Under the pieces are notes generated by a model that did no database searches, had not been told where the DNA came from, and worked only from the letters and a program-made list of their open reading frames with translations. Shown here piece by piece: positions 32,110-40,794 of a stretch of DNA of 64,000 nt. Both the position numbers and the translations under genes were made by a program. Source of the DNA: Xanthobacter autotrophicus Py2 (GTDB taxonomy: Bacteria > Pseudomonadota > Alphaproteobacteria > Rhizobiales > Xanthobacteraceae); NCBI GenBank assembly GCA_000017645.1, contig CP000781.1:2157501-2221500 (forward strand), in the 5' to 3' direction. How positions within the stretch are numbered: position 1 is the first letter of the stretch; each line of letters opens with the position of its first letter.

Positions 32110-33006
32110 TCAGGGTTTGGCGGGTGCCAGAGTTCTGGTGTCCTGTGCGTCGTCGACCGAAATCGCCGCGGCCGCGACTGGAAGGATGGGCCCCGAGAAG
32201 GGAATGGGCCGCCAGGACCGCCCCACGATGAGGCGATCGTAGAGCGTCCTTGCCGAACCGAGAGACCGTCTCCGCCAGCGGCCGACCTCGCGCAGGCATT
32301 TTTCCGGAAATGACCGAACGACCTTCATCTTGGGAGCCGGGGGAACGGGGTCTCGACCCAGAACGCGGACAAGCCGGTCAGGCTGCAGATCCGACTGGGC
32401 GAGCTTGGTTTGCTGCGATGGATGGTAAAGGTCCGCCTGAATGCACAGGCCTGGCCGCATCTGGTACCTGATGCTCGGAAAGTAATTGGGGCTGTTCACC
32501 GCGAACATGATGTCGTCGATCGGCTCGACGAAGGTCGTCAGGCTGCGAACGGCACGTTCAGCGAAGCCGCGGGTGATGATGCACGCCGCGGAGCCATGAT
32601 GGCGTGAATAGAGCGCATGGACCCGGTGGCCCGCCAGCCCGCAGCGCCGCGCCCGCCCAACGAGCGATTTCTGAAGCCCTGTTTCCAGCCGCACGATGTC
32701 AGCATCCGCGGGCAGGTGGCGCGGATCCTCAAGCAGGAGCTTTGCGCGCGGCGCGATGAGGACATCGTCCTCGAGGATCAGGCAGCGGTTCTCACCAGTC
32801 TCCAGAAACCGCTGCCACGCCTTGCGATGGCTCATGGCGCACGCGATCTCGACGGGGGTGATCAGGTCAGTGCCCTGCCCCACGTCCTCGCGTTGCCCAT
32901 CGACAGCTTCGATCCGCTCAAACGCCAAGCCGAGGGCATCCAGCTGGCCGCGCATGAAGGCGAGACGGTCAGGCCGGCGCGCCAGGTTGATGACGAAAAT
33001 CAGCAT
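32110..33006 (-). CDS. glycosyltransferase family 25 protein (LPS/LOS type), copy 1
   Basis: A 298-residue GT25 protein. [15 protein letters not shown] at the N-terminus, [13 protein letters not shown], and the nucleotide-sugar motif [12 protein letters not shown] are the family hallmarks. GT25 enzymes mostly add galactose or glucose to lipooligosaccharide. Start 33006 places the conserved strand at the very N-terminus. The C-terminal third ([20 protein letters not shown] onward) is outside the core but is shared with the paralogue at 34221-35147. It is the last of three accessory genes on this strand, 151 bp after the radical SAM gene. Donor and acceptor are unknown. Confidence 0.85.
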   Translation of the reverse strand: MLIFVINLARRPDRLAFMRGQLDALGLAFERIEAVDGQREDVGQGTDLITPVEIACAMSHRKAWQRFLETGENRCLILEDDVLIAPRAKLLLEDPRHLPADADIVRLETGLQKSLVGRARRCGLAGHRVHALYSRHHGSAACIITRGFAERAVRSLTTFVEPIDDIMFAVNSPNYFPSIRYQMRPGLCIQADLYHPSQQTKLAQSDLQPDRLVRVLGRDPVPPAPKMKVVRSFPEKCLREVGRWRRRSLGSARTLYDRLIVGRSWRPIPFSGPILPVAAAAISVDDAQDTRTLAPAKP

Positions 33007-33157
33007 GGGCCTGTATAAGGATGCGATCTGAGGTCGTGCAATCTTTTGGCGGAGCTTCACTGCCATACCGTGAATGCCGCCGGCGCCGCGCGCAGATGCA
33101 GACTGCGCGGGTGAAGGCCCTGCCAAGGTTTGGCGCGGCAGGATCGGGGGCCGCAGC

Positions 33158-34372
33158 TCATGGCAGGGGCCGCTCGGTGAAGCGGGCGACCGCCTGGATG
33201 CCCGACATGATCTTCCAGGTGAGGTCGCCTGCGATCCCGAGGTCGGGGCGCATGGGCGTGGCGTTGGCCTGGTGGTCGAGCATCTTCTGACGGCCCGCCA
33301 CGGTGCTGCTCTCGCGCTTCACGGAATGGCTGATGCCGCAGAACTGGTTGCAGGAGCGCATCAGCTTGCGGATGTTGTCGGCGCCGAGCCAGAACCGCTT
33401 CAGGTCGCCGCTGCGCTCCAGGGTCTTGCCGGGAAAGCCGCCGGAAAAGCACAGGCGGGCCACGCCATAGTGATTGACCATGATGTTGCGGTCGTAGGAG
33501 TTGCAGATGTGCTCCTGCGTCGCCGTCTTGGAATGCCAGCCGCGGCCGAGGTCCTGCGCGCCGTAAAGCGAGCGGAAATACATGCCCACCTGCGCCACCC
33601 AAAGCGGATTGTAGCCGAGGCCGTACTTGGCGTCGCACTGGTTCAGGATCGCCACCAGCTCGTCGGGATCGACCTGGGTCTGCGCAGCGAAGAACGGGTC
33701 CTGCTCGCCGGCCTGGCCGAAGCTCGGCTGGAGGAAGTTCAGCTTGAGCTTGTCGGCGCCAATGTCGTTCAGGACCAGGTCGTAGAAGGCGTCGATGGAG
33801 CGGTAATTGTCGCCGAAGATGAGCCCCATCACATAGATGCGGGTCTTGTCCTGCGCGTTCAGGCGCTTGCGCGCCGCCACCAGCAGCCGCAGGGCGCGGA
33901 CCGCCTTGTCGAAGGCGCCGGGCACGCCGCGGGTCTCGTCATGCTGCGCCGGGAACGGGCTGTTGAGCGAGATGGAAATCTCGTGCGGCCCCTCCAGAAT
34001 CATGCGCTCGGCGAGCTTGTCCTCGCGGATGCGCGTGCCATTGACCACCGAGAGGGCATTGATGCCGTTGCTGCGGCAGGCCTTTGTCAGGGTGAAGTAA
34101 TCTTCCAGGTCGAGCATGGGCTCGCCGCCGCAGATCACCACGTTGCCGTTGGGATTGAGCTGCGAGAATTCGGCGATCAGCTGCGAGCGTCCGGCGACCG
34201 AGAGATAGTTCGCCCGGTCGTCATCGGTCCGTTGCCAGAAGTCGCAGTGCTTGCACTTCAGGTTGCACCGCTTGTTCACTTCCAGAAACAGAAAGCGCGG
34301 CGGCAACAGCCGGGAGGATCCCGTCGGCGAAGGGGACGTCGCGCAAGACGCGTCCGACAATGAACCGTGCAT
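33158..34372 (-). CDS. radical SAM protein with SPASM-like C-terminal cysteines
   Basis: A 404-residue radical SAM enzyme. CNLKCKHC at 36-43 is the CxxxCxxC [4Fe-4S] motif, and VICGGEPML gives the GGE motif. The C-terminal part has further cysteines in ICNSYDRN, GVARLCFSGG and SCNQFCGISH, resembling a SPASM or Twitch auxiliary-cluster domain. The substrate is unknown; the best-known SPASM proteins modify peptides or enzymes, but related ones act on sugars. Start 34372 has CGGAG 8 nt upstream. Its first 150 bp overlap the upstream GT25 gene in another frame, and even the Cys motif is inside the overlap. It lies between two GT25 paralogues. Confidence 0.85.
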   Translation of the reverse strand: MHGSLSDASCATSPSPTGSSRLLPPRFLFLEVNKRCNLKCKHCDFWQRTDDDRANYLSVAGRSQLIAEFSQLNPNGNVVICGGEPMLDLEDYFTLTKACRSNGINALSVVNGTRIREDKLAERMILEGPHEISISLNSPFPAQHDETRGVPGAFDKAVRALRLLVAARKRLNAQDKTRIYVMGLIFGDNYRSIDAFYDLVLNDIGADKLKLNFLQPSFGQAGEQDPFFAAQTQVDPDELVAILNQCDAKYGLGYNPLWVAQVGMYFRSLYGAQDLGRGWHSKTATQEHICNSYDRNIMVNHYGVARLCFSGGFPGKTLERSGDLKRFWLGADNIRKLMRSCNQFCGISHSVKRESSTVAGRQKMLDHQANATPMRPDLGIAGDLTWKIMSGIQAVARFTERPLP

Positions 34373-35147
34373 GGAGAAACTCCGCTTTGGCCCTGCTTCG
34401 GCGCCACCATCGGGCAACCTCTCGCAGACATTTTTCCGGAACCGAACGCTTCACCTTGACCCGTGGACGCGTCACGTTCCGGTAGTTCTGCTCGCGCCGG
34501 ACCTGGCGAACGTGACGATCCATCTCCAGGTCGGACCGGGAGATGGGGGTGCTTTGCGCCGGCTCATACAGTTCCGCCTGAAGGCATACGCCGGGGCGCA
34601 GCTGGAAGCAGACGTTCGGATAATAGTTCGGGCTCTTTGGCTCGAACAGGACATCGTCCAACGGCTCGGCGAACACGGCGAGATCGCGCACCGCGCGCTC
34701 GGCGCATGCGCGGGTGATGATATAGGCGGCGCAGCCATGGTGCCGCGACAGCAGCCGGTGCGCCTTGAAGCCGGGCGGGCCGCAGCGCCGGCCGCGTCCC
34801 AGGACCGAATGCTGCAATCGCGTCTCCAGCCGCAGGATCTCGGCTCCCTCGGGGAAGCTCCGCGGATCCTCGACGAAGCGCTTGGTCTGCGGCGCGATGA
34901 GCACGTCGTCCTCAAGGATGAGGCAATGGCTCTCGCCGCTGGCGAGGAAACGCATCCAGGCCTTGCGGTGGCTGAGGGCACAGGCGCGCTCGACCGGGGT
35001 GATGAGGTCGGTGCCCGGCCCCAGATCCACCGCCTTGCCGTCGATGGCGTCGATCCGCTCGAACGCAATTTCAAGCGCATCCAGCTGGTTGCGCATGAAG
35101 GCGAGGCGATCCGGGCGCCGGGCAAGATTGATCAGCAGAACCAGCAT
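34221..35147 (-). CDS. glycosyltransferase family 25 protein (LPS/LOS type), copy 2
   Basis: A 308-residue GT25 protein starting [18 protein letters not shown], with CALSHRKAWMRFL and [12 protein letters not shown]. It is a clear paralogue of the copy at 32110-33006: both share DLITPVE, the segment after SPNY, and the C-terminal [11 protein letters not shown] region through to AAALSV. Its last 15-20 residues have no counterpart in the other copy and are encoded inside the next gene. It is first in a three-gene minus-strand block. It probably adds a sugar to LPS, capsule or another glycan. Confidence 0.85.
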   Translation of the reverse strand: MLVLLINLARRPDRLAFMRNQLDALEIAFERIDAIDGKAVDLGPGTDLITPVERACALSHRKAWMRFLASGESHCLILEDDVLIAPQTKRFVEDPRSFPEGAEILRLETRLQHSVLGRGRRCGPPGFKAHRLLSRHHGCAAYIITRACAERAVRDLAVFAEPLDDVLFEPKSPNYYPNVCFQLRPGVCLQAELYEPAQSTPISRSDLEMDRHVRQVRREQNYRNVTRPRVKVKRSVPEKCLREVARWWRRSRAKAEFLHARFIVGRVLRDVPFADGILPAVAAALSVSGSEQAVQPEVQALRLLATDR

Positions 35148-35353
35148 TCAGGCCATAAGCACGAATTGGAATAGTCCGTGTCTAGCAAACTGCCCTTGGG
35201 TCGCAACTCGATTTCAAACGGAGCGCCGATCGGGACGGTATCAAAGTGCGGGACGCGGTTATTCTGTGGGTGCCGTGTGCGAAAGATGTCGCACAACCGA
35301 TCCCATTTCGAGGGTGGTGCAAGGCAACGCTTTCGCGCGATCGCGAACCCCAT
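35132..35353 (-). other. candidate small ORF upstream of GT25 copy 2 (73 codons, doubtful)
   Basis: An ATG-started frame whose product ends in NSCLWPECWFC and whose stop overlaps the first 16 bases of the GT25 gene. The Cys/Trp/Phe-rich end and position before a radical SAM gene would suit a peptide substrate. However, third-codon GC is clearly lower than in neighbours, there is no clear ribosome binding site, and no family is recognised. It may be only promoter DNA. Confidence 0.2.
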
Positions 35354-35365
35354 GTCGGGTCAAAA

Positions 35366-35416
35366 AAGAGCCCGTACGGATCAGATCGCGGTGCAATCTG
35401 ATCCGTACGGGCTCTT
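35366..35416 (-). terminator. strong rho-independent terminator after infC
   Basis: A perfect 21-bp stem: 35366-35386 with 35396-35416, loop of 9 nt. On the minus strand it runs into TTTTTTGACCC. It lies 139 bp after the infC stop and separates infC from the accessory genes downstream. Confidence 0.93.
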
Positions 35417-35555
35417 GGGTGCTTGGGTTATGCCCAGTTGCCTGAAGCGAAGTAGCGTTCGCCGCAGGTCCCGTTCGGTCGGGTGCCCTCAGCCGTCAGC
35501 GAGGATCACCTGATCGATGCGATCACCCGGGTAAAGGGCTCACCTGGGAAACATA

Positions 35556-36092
35556 TCACCTGGGCGACAGGATCATGATCATCTGCCGGCCTTCGAGCAT
35601 GGGCTCGGCTTCCACCTTGGCGATGGCGGCGACATCCTCCTTCAGCTTCTGAAGCAGCTTGAAGCCGATGTCCTGGTGCGCCATCTCGCGGCCGCGGAAG
35701 CGCAGGGTGACCTTCACCTTGTCGCCTTCCTCGAAGAAGCGCTCCATGGAGCGCATCTTCACCTCGTAATCGTGGGTGTCGATGCCGGGGCGGAGCTTGA
35801 TTTCCTTGACCTCCACCACCTTCTGCTTCTTGCGGGCCTCGCTCGCCTTCTTCTGGTTCTGGTATTTGAACCGGCCGTAGTCGAGGATCTTGCAGACGGG
35901 GGGCGCGGAATTCGGCGAGATCTCGACAAGGTCGAGGCCGGCTTCCTGCGCAAGGGTGAGAGCATCGCGAATGGCCACCACGCCGCGGTTTTGCCCATCC
36001 TGGTCGATCAGCTGGACTTCGCGGATGCGGATTTCCTCGTTGACGCGCGGACCATCCTTCTCCGGCGCGACGGGTCTCATGGGGCGACGAAT
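35556..36092 (-). CDS. infC: translation initiation factor IF-3, ATT start codon
   Basis: A 178-residue IF-3, which keeps 30S subunits free and proofreads start codons. The N-domain has [17 protein letters not shown] and [22 protein letters not shown], the linker [20 protein letters not shown], and the C-domain [18 protein letters not shown]. An ATG at 36080 is in frame, but GAGGAG is placed 9 nt before an ATT at 36092, giving [16 protein letters not shown], as in other alphaproteobacterial IF-3. The rare AUU start is the classical basis of IF-3 autoregulation. It is monocistronic with a strong terminator. The 295 bp upstream to the DUF3108 gene contain no gene. Confidence 0.95.
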   Translation of the reverse strand: MRRPMRPVAPEKDGPRVNEEIRIREVQLIDQDGQNRGVVAIRDALTLAQEAGLDLVEISPNSAPPVCKILDYGRFKYQNQKKASEARKKQKVVEVKEIKLRPGIDTHDYEVKMRSMERFFEEGDKVKVTLRFRGREMAHQDIGFKLLQKLKEDVAAIAKVEAEPMLEGRQMIMILSPR

Positions 36093-36387
36093 GGCTTTTC
36101 ACTCCTCAGACATTGACGAAATACCCGAGGCGAATGGGCCACGGCGCCGGCTCCTGCCGTCGTCTGCGCAACCCGCGTCTCAGGGTAGGCTGGAAAGATC
36201 GTGACAAACGGTCGTAAAGTCAATGACCCATGAGGATTCGCGGGGCGTTCTTGCGGCACTGGTGCGCGGTTTTCCGGAGCGGAGGCGAGCCACAGTTCAG
36301 CCGCCTTCCCTGCGCATCAGTAACGATACCGCCGATCCGCGGGCCTTTCCCGTGGGCAACCGGCCTTTCCGGCCACGGACGCACCTG

Positions 36388-37251
36388 ATGACCAACGCCC
36401 GTTCCGCCTTCCTGTCCGCGCGCTCCTTCGCGGCGGCTGGCGCCCTGTTCGCCGGCACTCTTCTGGCATCGTCCGACGCGGCCCGTGCCGACGGACGCCT
36501 CGAAGCCAAATACACGCTCACGGTGGGCAGCGTGGAACTGGGGCGCGGCTCCATCGTGGTGGAGGCGGGGGATACGGCCTACGAAATCACCGGCGCCGCC
36601 CGCGTCACAGGCGTGCTGCGCGCGGTGTCCTCCGGCAAGGGCGCCGCGGCCTCACGCGGCGCGCTGTCCGGCGGCAAGATGGTGCCTCGCATCTATGCCA
36701 TGAACGCCGAGGCCGACGGCAAGGCCGAGACCGCCCGCATCGCCATCGCCGGCGGCGCGGTGAAGGAGATGGACGTGGAGCCGCCGCTGAAGCCGTTGCC
36801 CGACCGGGTGCCGCTGACGCCCGACACGCTCCAGAACGTCATCGATCCCATGAGCGGGGCCTTCATCTACGTGCCCGGCACCGCCGACCTCCTCTCCGCC
36901 GCCGCCTGCGACCGCTCGATCCCGGTGTTCGACGGCCGCCAGCGCTACGATCTCAAGCTCTCGTTCCTGCGCACGGAAAAGGTGAAGACCGAGGGCTATG
37001 CCGGCCCGGCCGTGGTGTGCGGCGTGCGTTACAGCCCCATCGCCGGCCATCGGCCGACCCGGTACACAGTGAAATACATGGAAGAGAACAAGGACATGCA
37101 GGTGTGGCTGGTGCCCGTCGCCGGGACCCGCCTGCTGGCGCCCTTCAAGGTGTCGGTGGCCACCATGATCGGCACCGCCGTGCTGACCGCCTCGTCGTTC
37201 GAAACCCAGGAGAAGACCGGCACCGTCCCGGTGAGCGCCCCGCGCCCCTGA
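36388..37251 (+). CDS. DUF3108-domain exported protein
   Basis: A 287-residue protein with a signal peptide (RSFAAAGALFAGTLLASSDA, cleavage near ARADG) and a DUF3108 beta-rich domain: KYTLTVGSVELGRGSIVVEAGD, YDLKLSFLRTEKVKTEGYAG, VRYSPIAGHRP and MQVWLVPVAGTRLLAPFKV. It is predicted periplasmic or outer-membrane-associated, function unestablished. ATG 36388 gives a normal signal peptide; the open frame extends 55 codons upstream without family similarity. It is divergent from infC. Confidence 0.82.
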   Translation: MTNARSAFLSARSFAAAGALFAGTLLASSDAARADGRLEAKYTLTVGSVELGRGSIVVEAGDTAYEITGAARVTGVLRAVSSGKGAAASRGALSGGKMVPRIYAMNAEADGKAETARIAIAGGAVKEMDVEPPLKPLPDRVPLTPDTLQNVIDPMSGAFIYVPGTADLLSAAACDRSIPVFDGRQRYDLKLSFLRTEKVKTEGYAGPAVVCGVRYSPIAGHRPTRYTVKYMEENKDMQVWLVPVAGTRLLAPFKVSVATMIGTAVLTASSFETQEKTGTVPVSAPRP

Positions 37252-37494
37252 ATCGTCACGGCCCGAATCCGCCTTGCGGCCTGTCGCACCCCCACAGGTC
37301 GTAGGGGGAGAAGCGGGAACCTTCCGATGGGTTCGATTCGGTCGCGATTCGTTCGATGCCTGTTCCCTCCCGGTCCCGGATCAGGACGGGCCCCGGGATG
37401 CAGCGGGAGCGCGGCCGCGACGGCGCCGCGTTGACACCCGCCATGGCGCAGGTGTTCCCTCATCAGGCGTGAGCGGTTCACGCGTGAGGGCATC

Positions 37495-38898
37495 ATGGCG
37501 AAACGCAGCAAGGGCGCGCAGAAGATTCCGGTGACGGCGCCGCGGGGTGTCAATTCCCTCGCCGAGGCCAAGGCCTGGATGGCCAGCCGGGGCATCACCG
37601 AGATCGAGTGCACCGTTCCCGATCTTGCGGGTGTCGCCCGCGGCAAGATCATGCCGGCCTCGAAATTCTTCTCCTCCCCGGTGATGAACCTGCCCCTGTC
37701 GGTCTTCTTCCAGACCATTTCGGGCGAGTATCCGGACTATGAGGGCCTGGTGGATTCGGTGGTCGCCGACAGCGACCTGGTGATGGAGCCGGACCTCGCC
37801 ACCCTGTGCTCGGTGCCGTGGGCGCAGGACCCCACCGCCCAGGTGATCCACGACGCCTTCCACCGCGACGGGCGTCCGGTGGAGCTGGCGCCGCGGCAGG
37901 TGCTGCGCCACGTCATCTCGCTCTACGAGAAGAAGGGCTGGAAGCCGGTGGTGGCGCCGGAAATCGAATTCTACCTGGTGGAGCCCAACACCGATCCCGA
38001 CTATCCGCTGAAGCCGCCGGTGGGCCGCTCGGGGCGTCCCGAGATCGGCCGCCAGTCCTATTCCATCCAGGCGGTGAACGAGTTCGATGCCCTGTTCGAG
38101 GACATCTACGACTATTCGGAAGCCCAGGGGCTGGAGATCGACACGCTGATCCACGAGGACGGCGCCGCGCAGATGGAAATCAACCTGCGCCACGGCGATC
38201 CGCTCACGCTGGCCGACCAGGTGTTCCTGTTCAAGCGCACCATCCGCGAGGCGGCGCTGGCGCACAAGATCTACGCCACCTTCATGGCCAAGCCCATCGC
38301 CAACGAGCCGGGCAGCGCCATGCACATCCACCAGTCGGTGATCTCGGCGCAGACCGGCAAGAACATCTTCTCGGACGAGGACGGCGACCCGACGCCGGAA
38401 TTCTTCTCCTTCATCGCCGGCCACCAGAAATACCTGCCGTCGGTCATGTGCATCATGGCGCCCTATGTGAATTCCTACCGGCGGCTGACGCGCGACTCCA
38501 TGGCGCCCATCAACCTGCAATGGGGCTACGACAACCGCACCGCAGGCCTGCGCGTGCCGCCCTCCACCCCCGAGGCGCGGCGGCTGGAGAACCGGGTGCC
38601 GTCCTCCGACGCCAATCCCTATCTCGTCATCGCCGCCTCCCTGGCCTGCGGCTATCTCGGCCTCACCGAGAACCTGCGCGCCACCGATCCGCTGGAGGGC
38701 GACGCCAAGAACCTCGACTTCGACCTGCCGCGCGGCCTCCTGGAGGCGGTGGCGGCCTTCTCGGACAGCGAGCCCCTCGCCGAGGTGCTCGGCCATCGCT
38801 TCGTTGCCGCCTATGCCGCGGTGAAGCAGGCCGAGTTCGAGACCTTCATGCGGGTGATCTCGCCGTGGGAGCGGGAATATCTGCTGCTGAACGTCTGA
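37495..38898 (+). CDS. puuA: glutamine synthetase family protein, probable gamma-glutamylputrescine synthetase
   Basis: A 467-residue glutamine-synthetase-fold ligase. Visible signatures are VAPEIEFYLVEPN (metal Glu), QMEINLRHGD, KPIANEPGSAMHIHQSV (ATP/metal His region), YVNSYRRL and NRTAGLRVPP. It lacks the adenylylation-site region typical of housekeeping GlnA. PuuA-type enzymes join glutamate to putrescine in polyamine breakdown. The oxidase gene 8 bp downstream supports this. Only the first two steps of the pathway are present here; the aldehyde dehydrogenase and hydrolase are not in the window. Confidence 0.85.
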   Translation: MAKRSKGAQKIPVTAPRGVNSLAEAKAWMASRGITEIECTVPDLAGVARGKIMPASKFFSSPVMNLPLSVFFQTISGEYPDYEGLVDSVVADSDLVMEPDLATLCSVPWAQDPTAQVIHDAFHRDGRPVELAPRQVLRHVISLYEKKGWKPVVAPEIEFYLVEPNTDPDYPLKPPVGRSGRPEIGRQSYSIQAVNEFDALFEDIYDYSEAQGLEIDTLIHEDGAAQMEINLRHGDPLTLADQVFLFKRTIREAALAHKIYATFMAKPIANEPGSAMHIHQSVISAQTGKNIFSDEDGDPTPEFFSFIAGHQKYLPSVMCIMAPYVNSYRRLTRDSMAPINLQWGYDNRTAGLRVPPSTPEARRLENRVPSSDANPYLVIAASLACGYLGLTENLRATDPLEGDAKNLDFDLPRGLLEAVAAFSDSEPLAEVLGHRFVAAYAAVKQAEFETFMRVISPWEREYLLLNV

Positions 38899-38906
38899 GC
38901 GCGCGC

Positions 38907-40226
38907 ATGGCAGGCGAGGCTCAATCCAGGCCGCCGACGGGGCTCGATCCCGCCGGGCACGCGCCGTCCTGGTACGCGGCGACGGCCATCGCCTGTCCCG
39001 CCTTTCCCGCGCTTGCGGGTGAGGTGAAGGCGGACGTGTGCATCCTCGGCGGTGGCTACACCGGTCTCTCCGCCGCGTTGCATCTGGCGGAAGCCGGCTT
39101 CGACGTAGTGGTGCTGGAGGCGGCGCGCGTCGGCTCGGGGGCTTCGGGCCGCAATGGCGGGCAGCTGCATTCCGGCCAGCGCCACGGCCAGGATGTGATC
39201 GAGAAGGCCGTGGGCCTCGACGACGCGAAGAAGCTGTGGGACCTCGCCGAGGAGGGCAAGGCGCTGGTCCATGGCCTGATCGCGCGCCACGGCATGGCGT
39301 GCGACCTGAAGAGCGGCCTCATCCATGCCGACCACAAGCCGCACTTCGTGAAGGAGAGCCACGACTACGCCCGCCTGCTGCGGGACCGCTACGGCTATGA
39401 CGCGGTCGACCCGCTGACCCGCGAGGAGATCCGCGCCCTGGTGGGCACCGATGCCTATCATGGCGGAGTGATCGACCGGAAAGCCGGCCATCTCCACCCG
39501 CTCAATTTCGCCCTTAGTCTCGCCAGGGCGGCGGCCGGGGCCGGCGCGCGGATCTTCGAGGGCACCCGCGCCGTGGCCGTGAAGGAGGAGGGGGCGGGGG
39601 TCACCGTCACCACCGCGGGCGGCGCCGTGGTGCGCGCCGGCTTCCTGCTGGAATGCGGCAACGGTCTCATGGACGGCTTCGACCGGCGGGTGGACACCCA
39701 TGTCATGCCCATCTGCAACTACATCATCGCCACCGAGCCTCTTGGGGCGCGGGCGCGGGAGATCATCGCCAATGACGCGGCGGTGGCGGATAGCCGCTTC
39801 GTCATCAATTATTTCCGCCTGAGCGGCGACGGCCGGCTGCTGTTCGGCGGCGGCGAGAGCTACCGGCGGGGTCTGCGGACCGACGTGGCCGGCTTCGTGC
39901 GGCCCTATATGCTGCGGATCTTCCCGCAGCTTCAGGACGTGCGCATCGACTATGCCTGGGGCGGGGTGCTCGCCATCACCCTCAATCGCATGCCGTTCGT
40001 GCGCCGGCTGTCGGACAAGGTGCTGGTCTCGGCCGGCTACAGCGGGCAGGGGGTGGCGCTGGCACCCCTGTTCGGCAAGATCCTGGCCGAGGCGGTGAAG
40101 GGACAGCTGGAGCGCTTCGACCTGCTCCAGCGCCTGCCGGTGCCGCCGTTTCCCGGCGGCCGGCTCATGCGCTATCCGCTGCTGGTGGCGGGCCTCAGCT
40201 ATTACGCCATGCGCGACCGGCTCTGA
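38907..40226 (+). CDS. puuB: FAD-dependent oxidoreductase, probable gamma-glutamylputrescine oxidase
   Basis: A 439-residue DAO-family flavoprotein. DVCILGGGYTGLSAALHLAE is the FAD-binding Rossmann motif (about residues 41-60), followed by LEAARVGSGASGRNGGQ, the PuuB/OrdL signature. FGGGESYRRG and YSGQGVALAPLFGKI are C-terminal FAD contacts. It would oxidise gamma-glutamylputrescine to the aldehyde. It follows puuA by 8 bp. Start ATG 38907 was chosen; the longer frame overlaps puuA out of frame. Confidence 0.85.
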   Translation: MAGEAQSRPPTGLDPAGHAPSWYAATAIACPAFPALAGEVKADVCILGGGYTGLSAALHLAEAGFDVVVLEAARVGSGASGRNGGQLHSGQRHGQDVIEKAVGLDDAKKLWDLAEEGKALVHGLIARHGMACDLKSGLIHADHKPHFVKESHDYARLLRDRYGYDAVDPLTREEIRALVGTDAYHGGVIDRKAGHLHPLNFALSLARAAAGAGARIFEGTRAVAVKEEGAGVTVTTAGGAVVRAGFLLECGNGLMDGFDRRVDTHVMPICNYIIATEPLGARAREIIANDAAVADSRFVINYFRLSGDGRLLFGGGESYRRGLRTDVAGFVRPYMLRIFPQLQDVRIDYAWGGVLAITLNRMPFVRRLSDKVLVSAGYSGQGVALAPLFGKILAEAVKGQLERFDLLQRLPVPPFPGGRLMRYPLLVAGLSYYAMRDRL

Positions 40227-40268
40227 CCTGAGCCGGTCCACCCCGCACCTGAAAAGCTCCGGTCGGGC

Positions 40269-40652
40269 TCAGTTCAGCCCGCCGAGCCGCCGCGCCTCGG
40301 CGAGGGCCTTGAGGCAGCCCGCCTCGTCGCCACCGGCCTGGAGGTTAATGGCCTGGTTGAGCGCGCCATAGGCGCCGCTGTCCGGCGGCGTGAGGCCAGC
40401 GGCGGCCAGCGAGCCGGGGGTCGGCTGCTGGTCGGTCTGCGCACCGATGGTCTGTTCCTGGGACGGCGGCTTCTTGGGCGCGGGCTCGCGCGCCTTCAGC
40501 TGGGCCTGCACGGTGACGATCTGCTCCAGGCATGCCTCGGCGCGGGCAGGGGCCGACCAGGCGGCAAGAGCCAGCGCCGCGGTGAGCGCACAGGCGGTGC
40601 CGAGCACCGCAGGACGAGCGCAGGCGGTGCGAGATGCAAACAGGGCGATCAT
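40269..40652 (-). CDS. small exported hypothetical protein
   Basis: A 127-residue protein. The N-terminus MIALFASRTACARPAVLGTA followed by a hydrophobic stretch to SAPARA is a signal peptide. The mature part has two cysteines about 75 residues apart, a Pro/Lys/Gln-rich segment, and ends KALAEARRLGGLN. No family recognised. Codon use matches its neighbours. It converges on puuB. Confidence 0.6.
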   Translation of the reverse strand: MIALFASRTACARPAVLGTACALTAALALAAWSAPARAEACLEQIVTVQAQLKAREPAPKKPPSQEQTIGAQTDQQPTPGSLAAAGLTPPDSGAYGALNQAINLQAGGDEAGCLKALAEARRLGGLN

Positions 40653-40794
40653 TCTCGACCTCGAAGACGGAATTCGGGCCGGCAGGGCCGGCCCGAAGCG
40701 AGCATAGAGAGGCGCGAGCCGCCTTGCCATTGGCCTTGCTCAAATGGCGGCGCGCCGGCCGCCATTTGTCGGCAAAGACGGGACTGGGCCGCGC

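Noticed and set aside
34251..35174. 307-codon plus-strand frame opposite GT25 copy 2
   Set aside because: No motifs, and it mirrors the GT25 gene in antisense.
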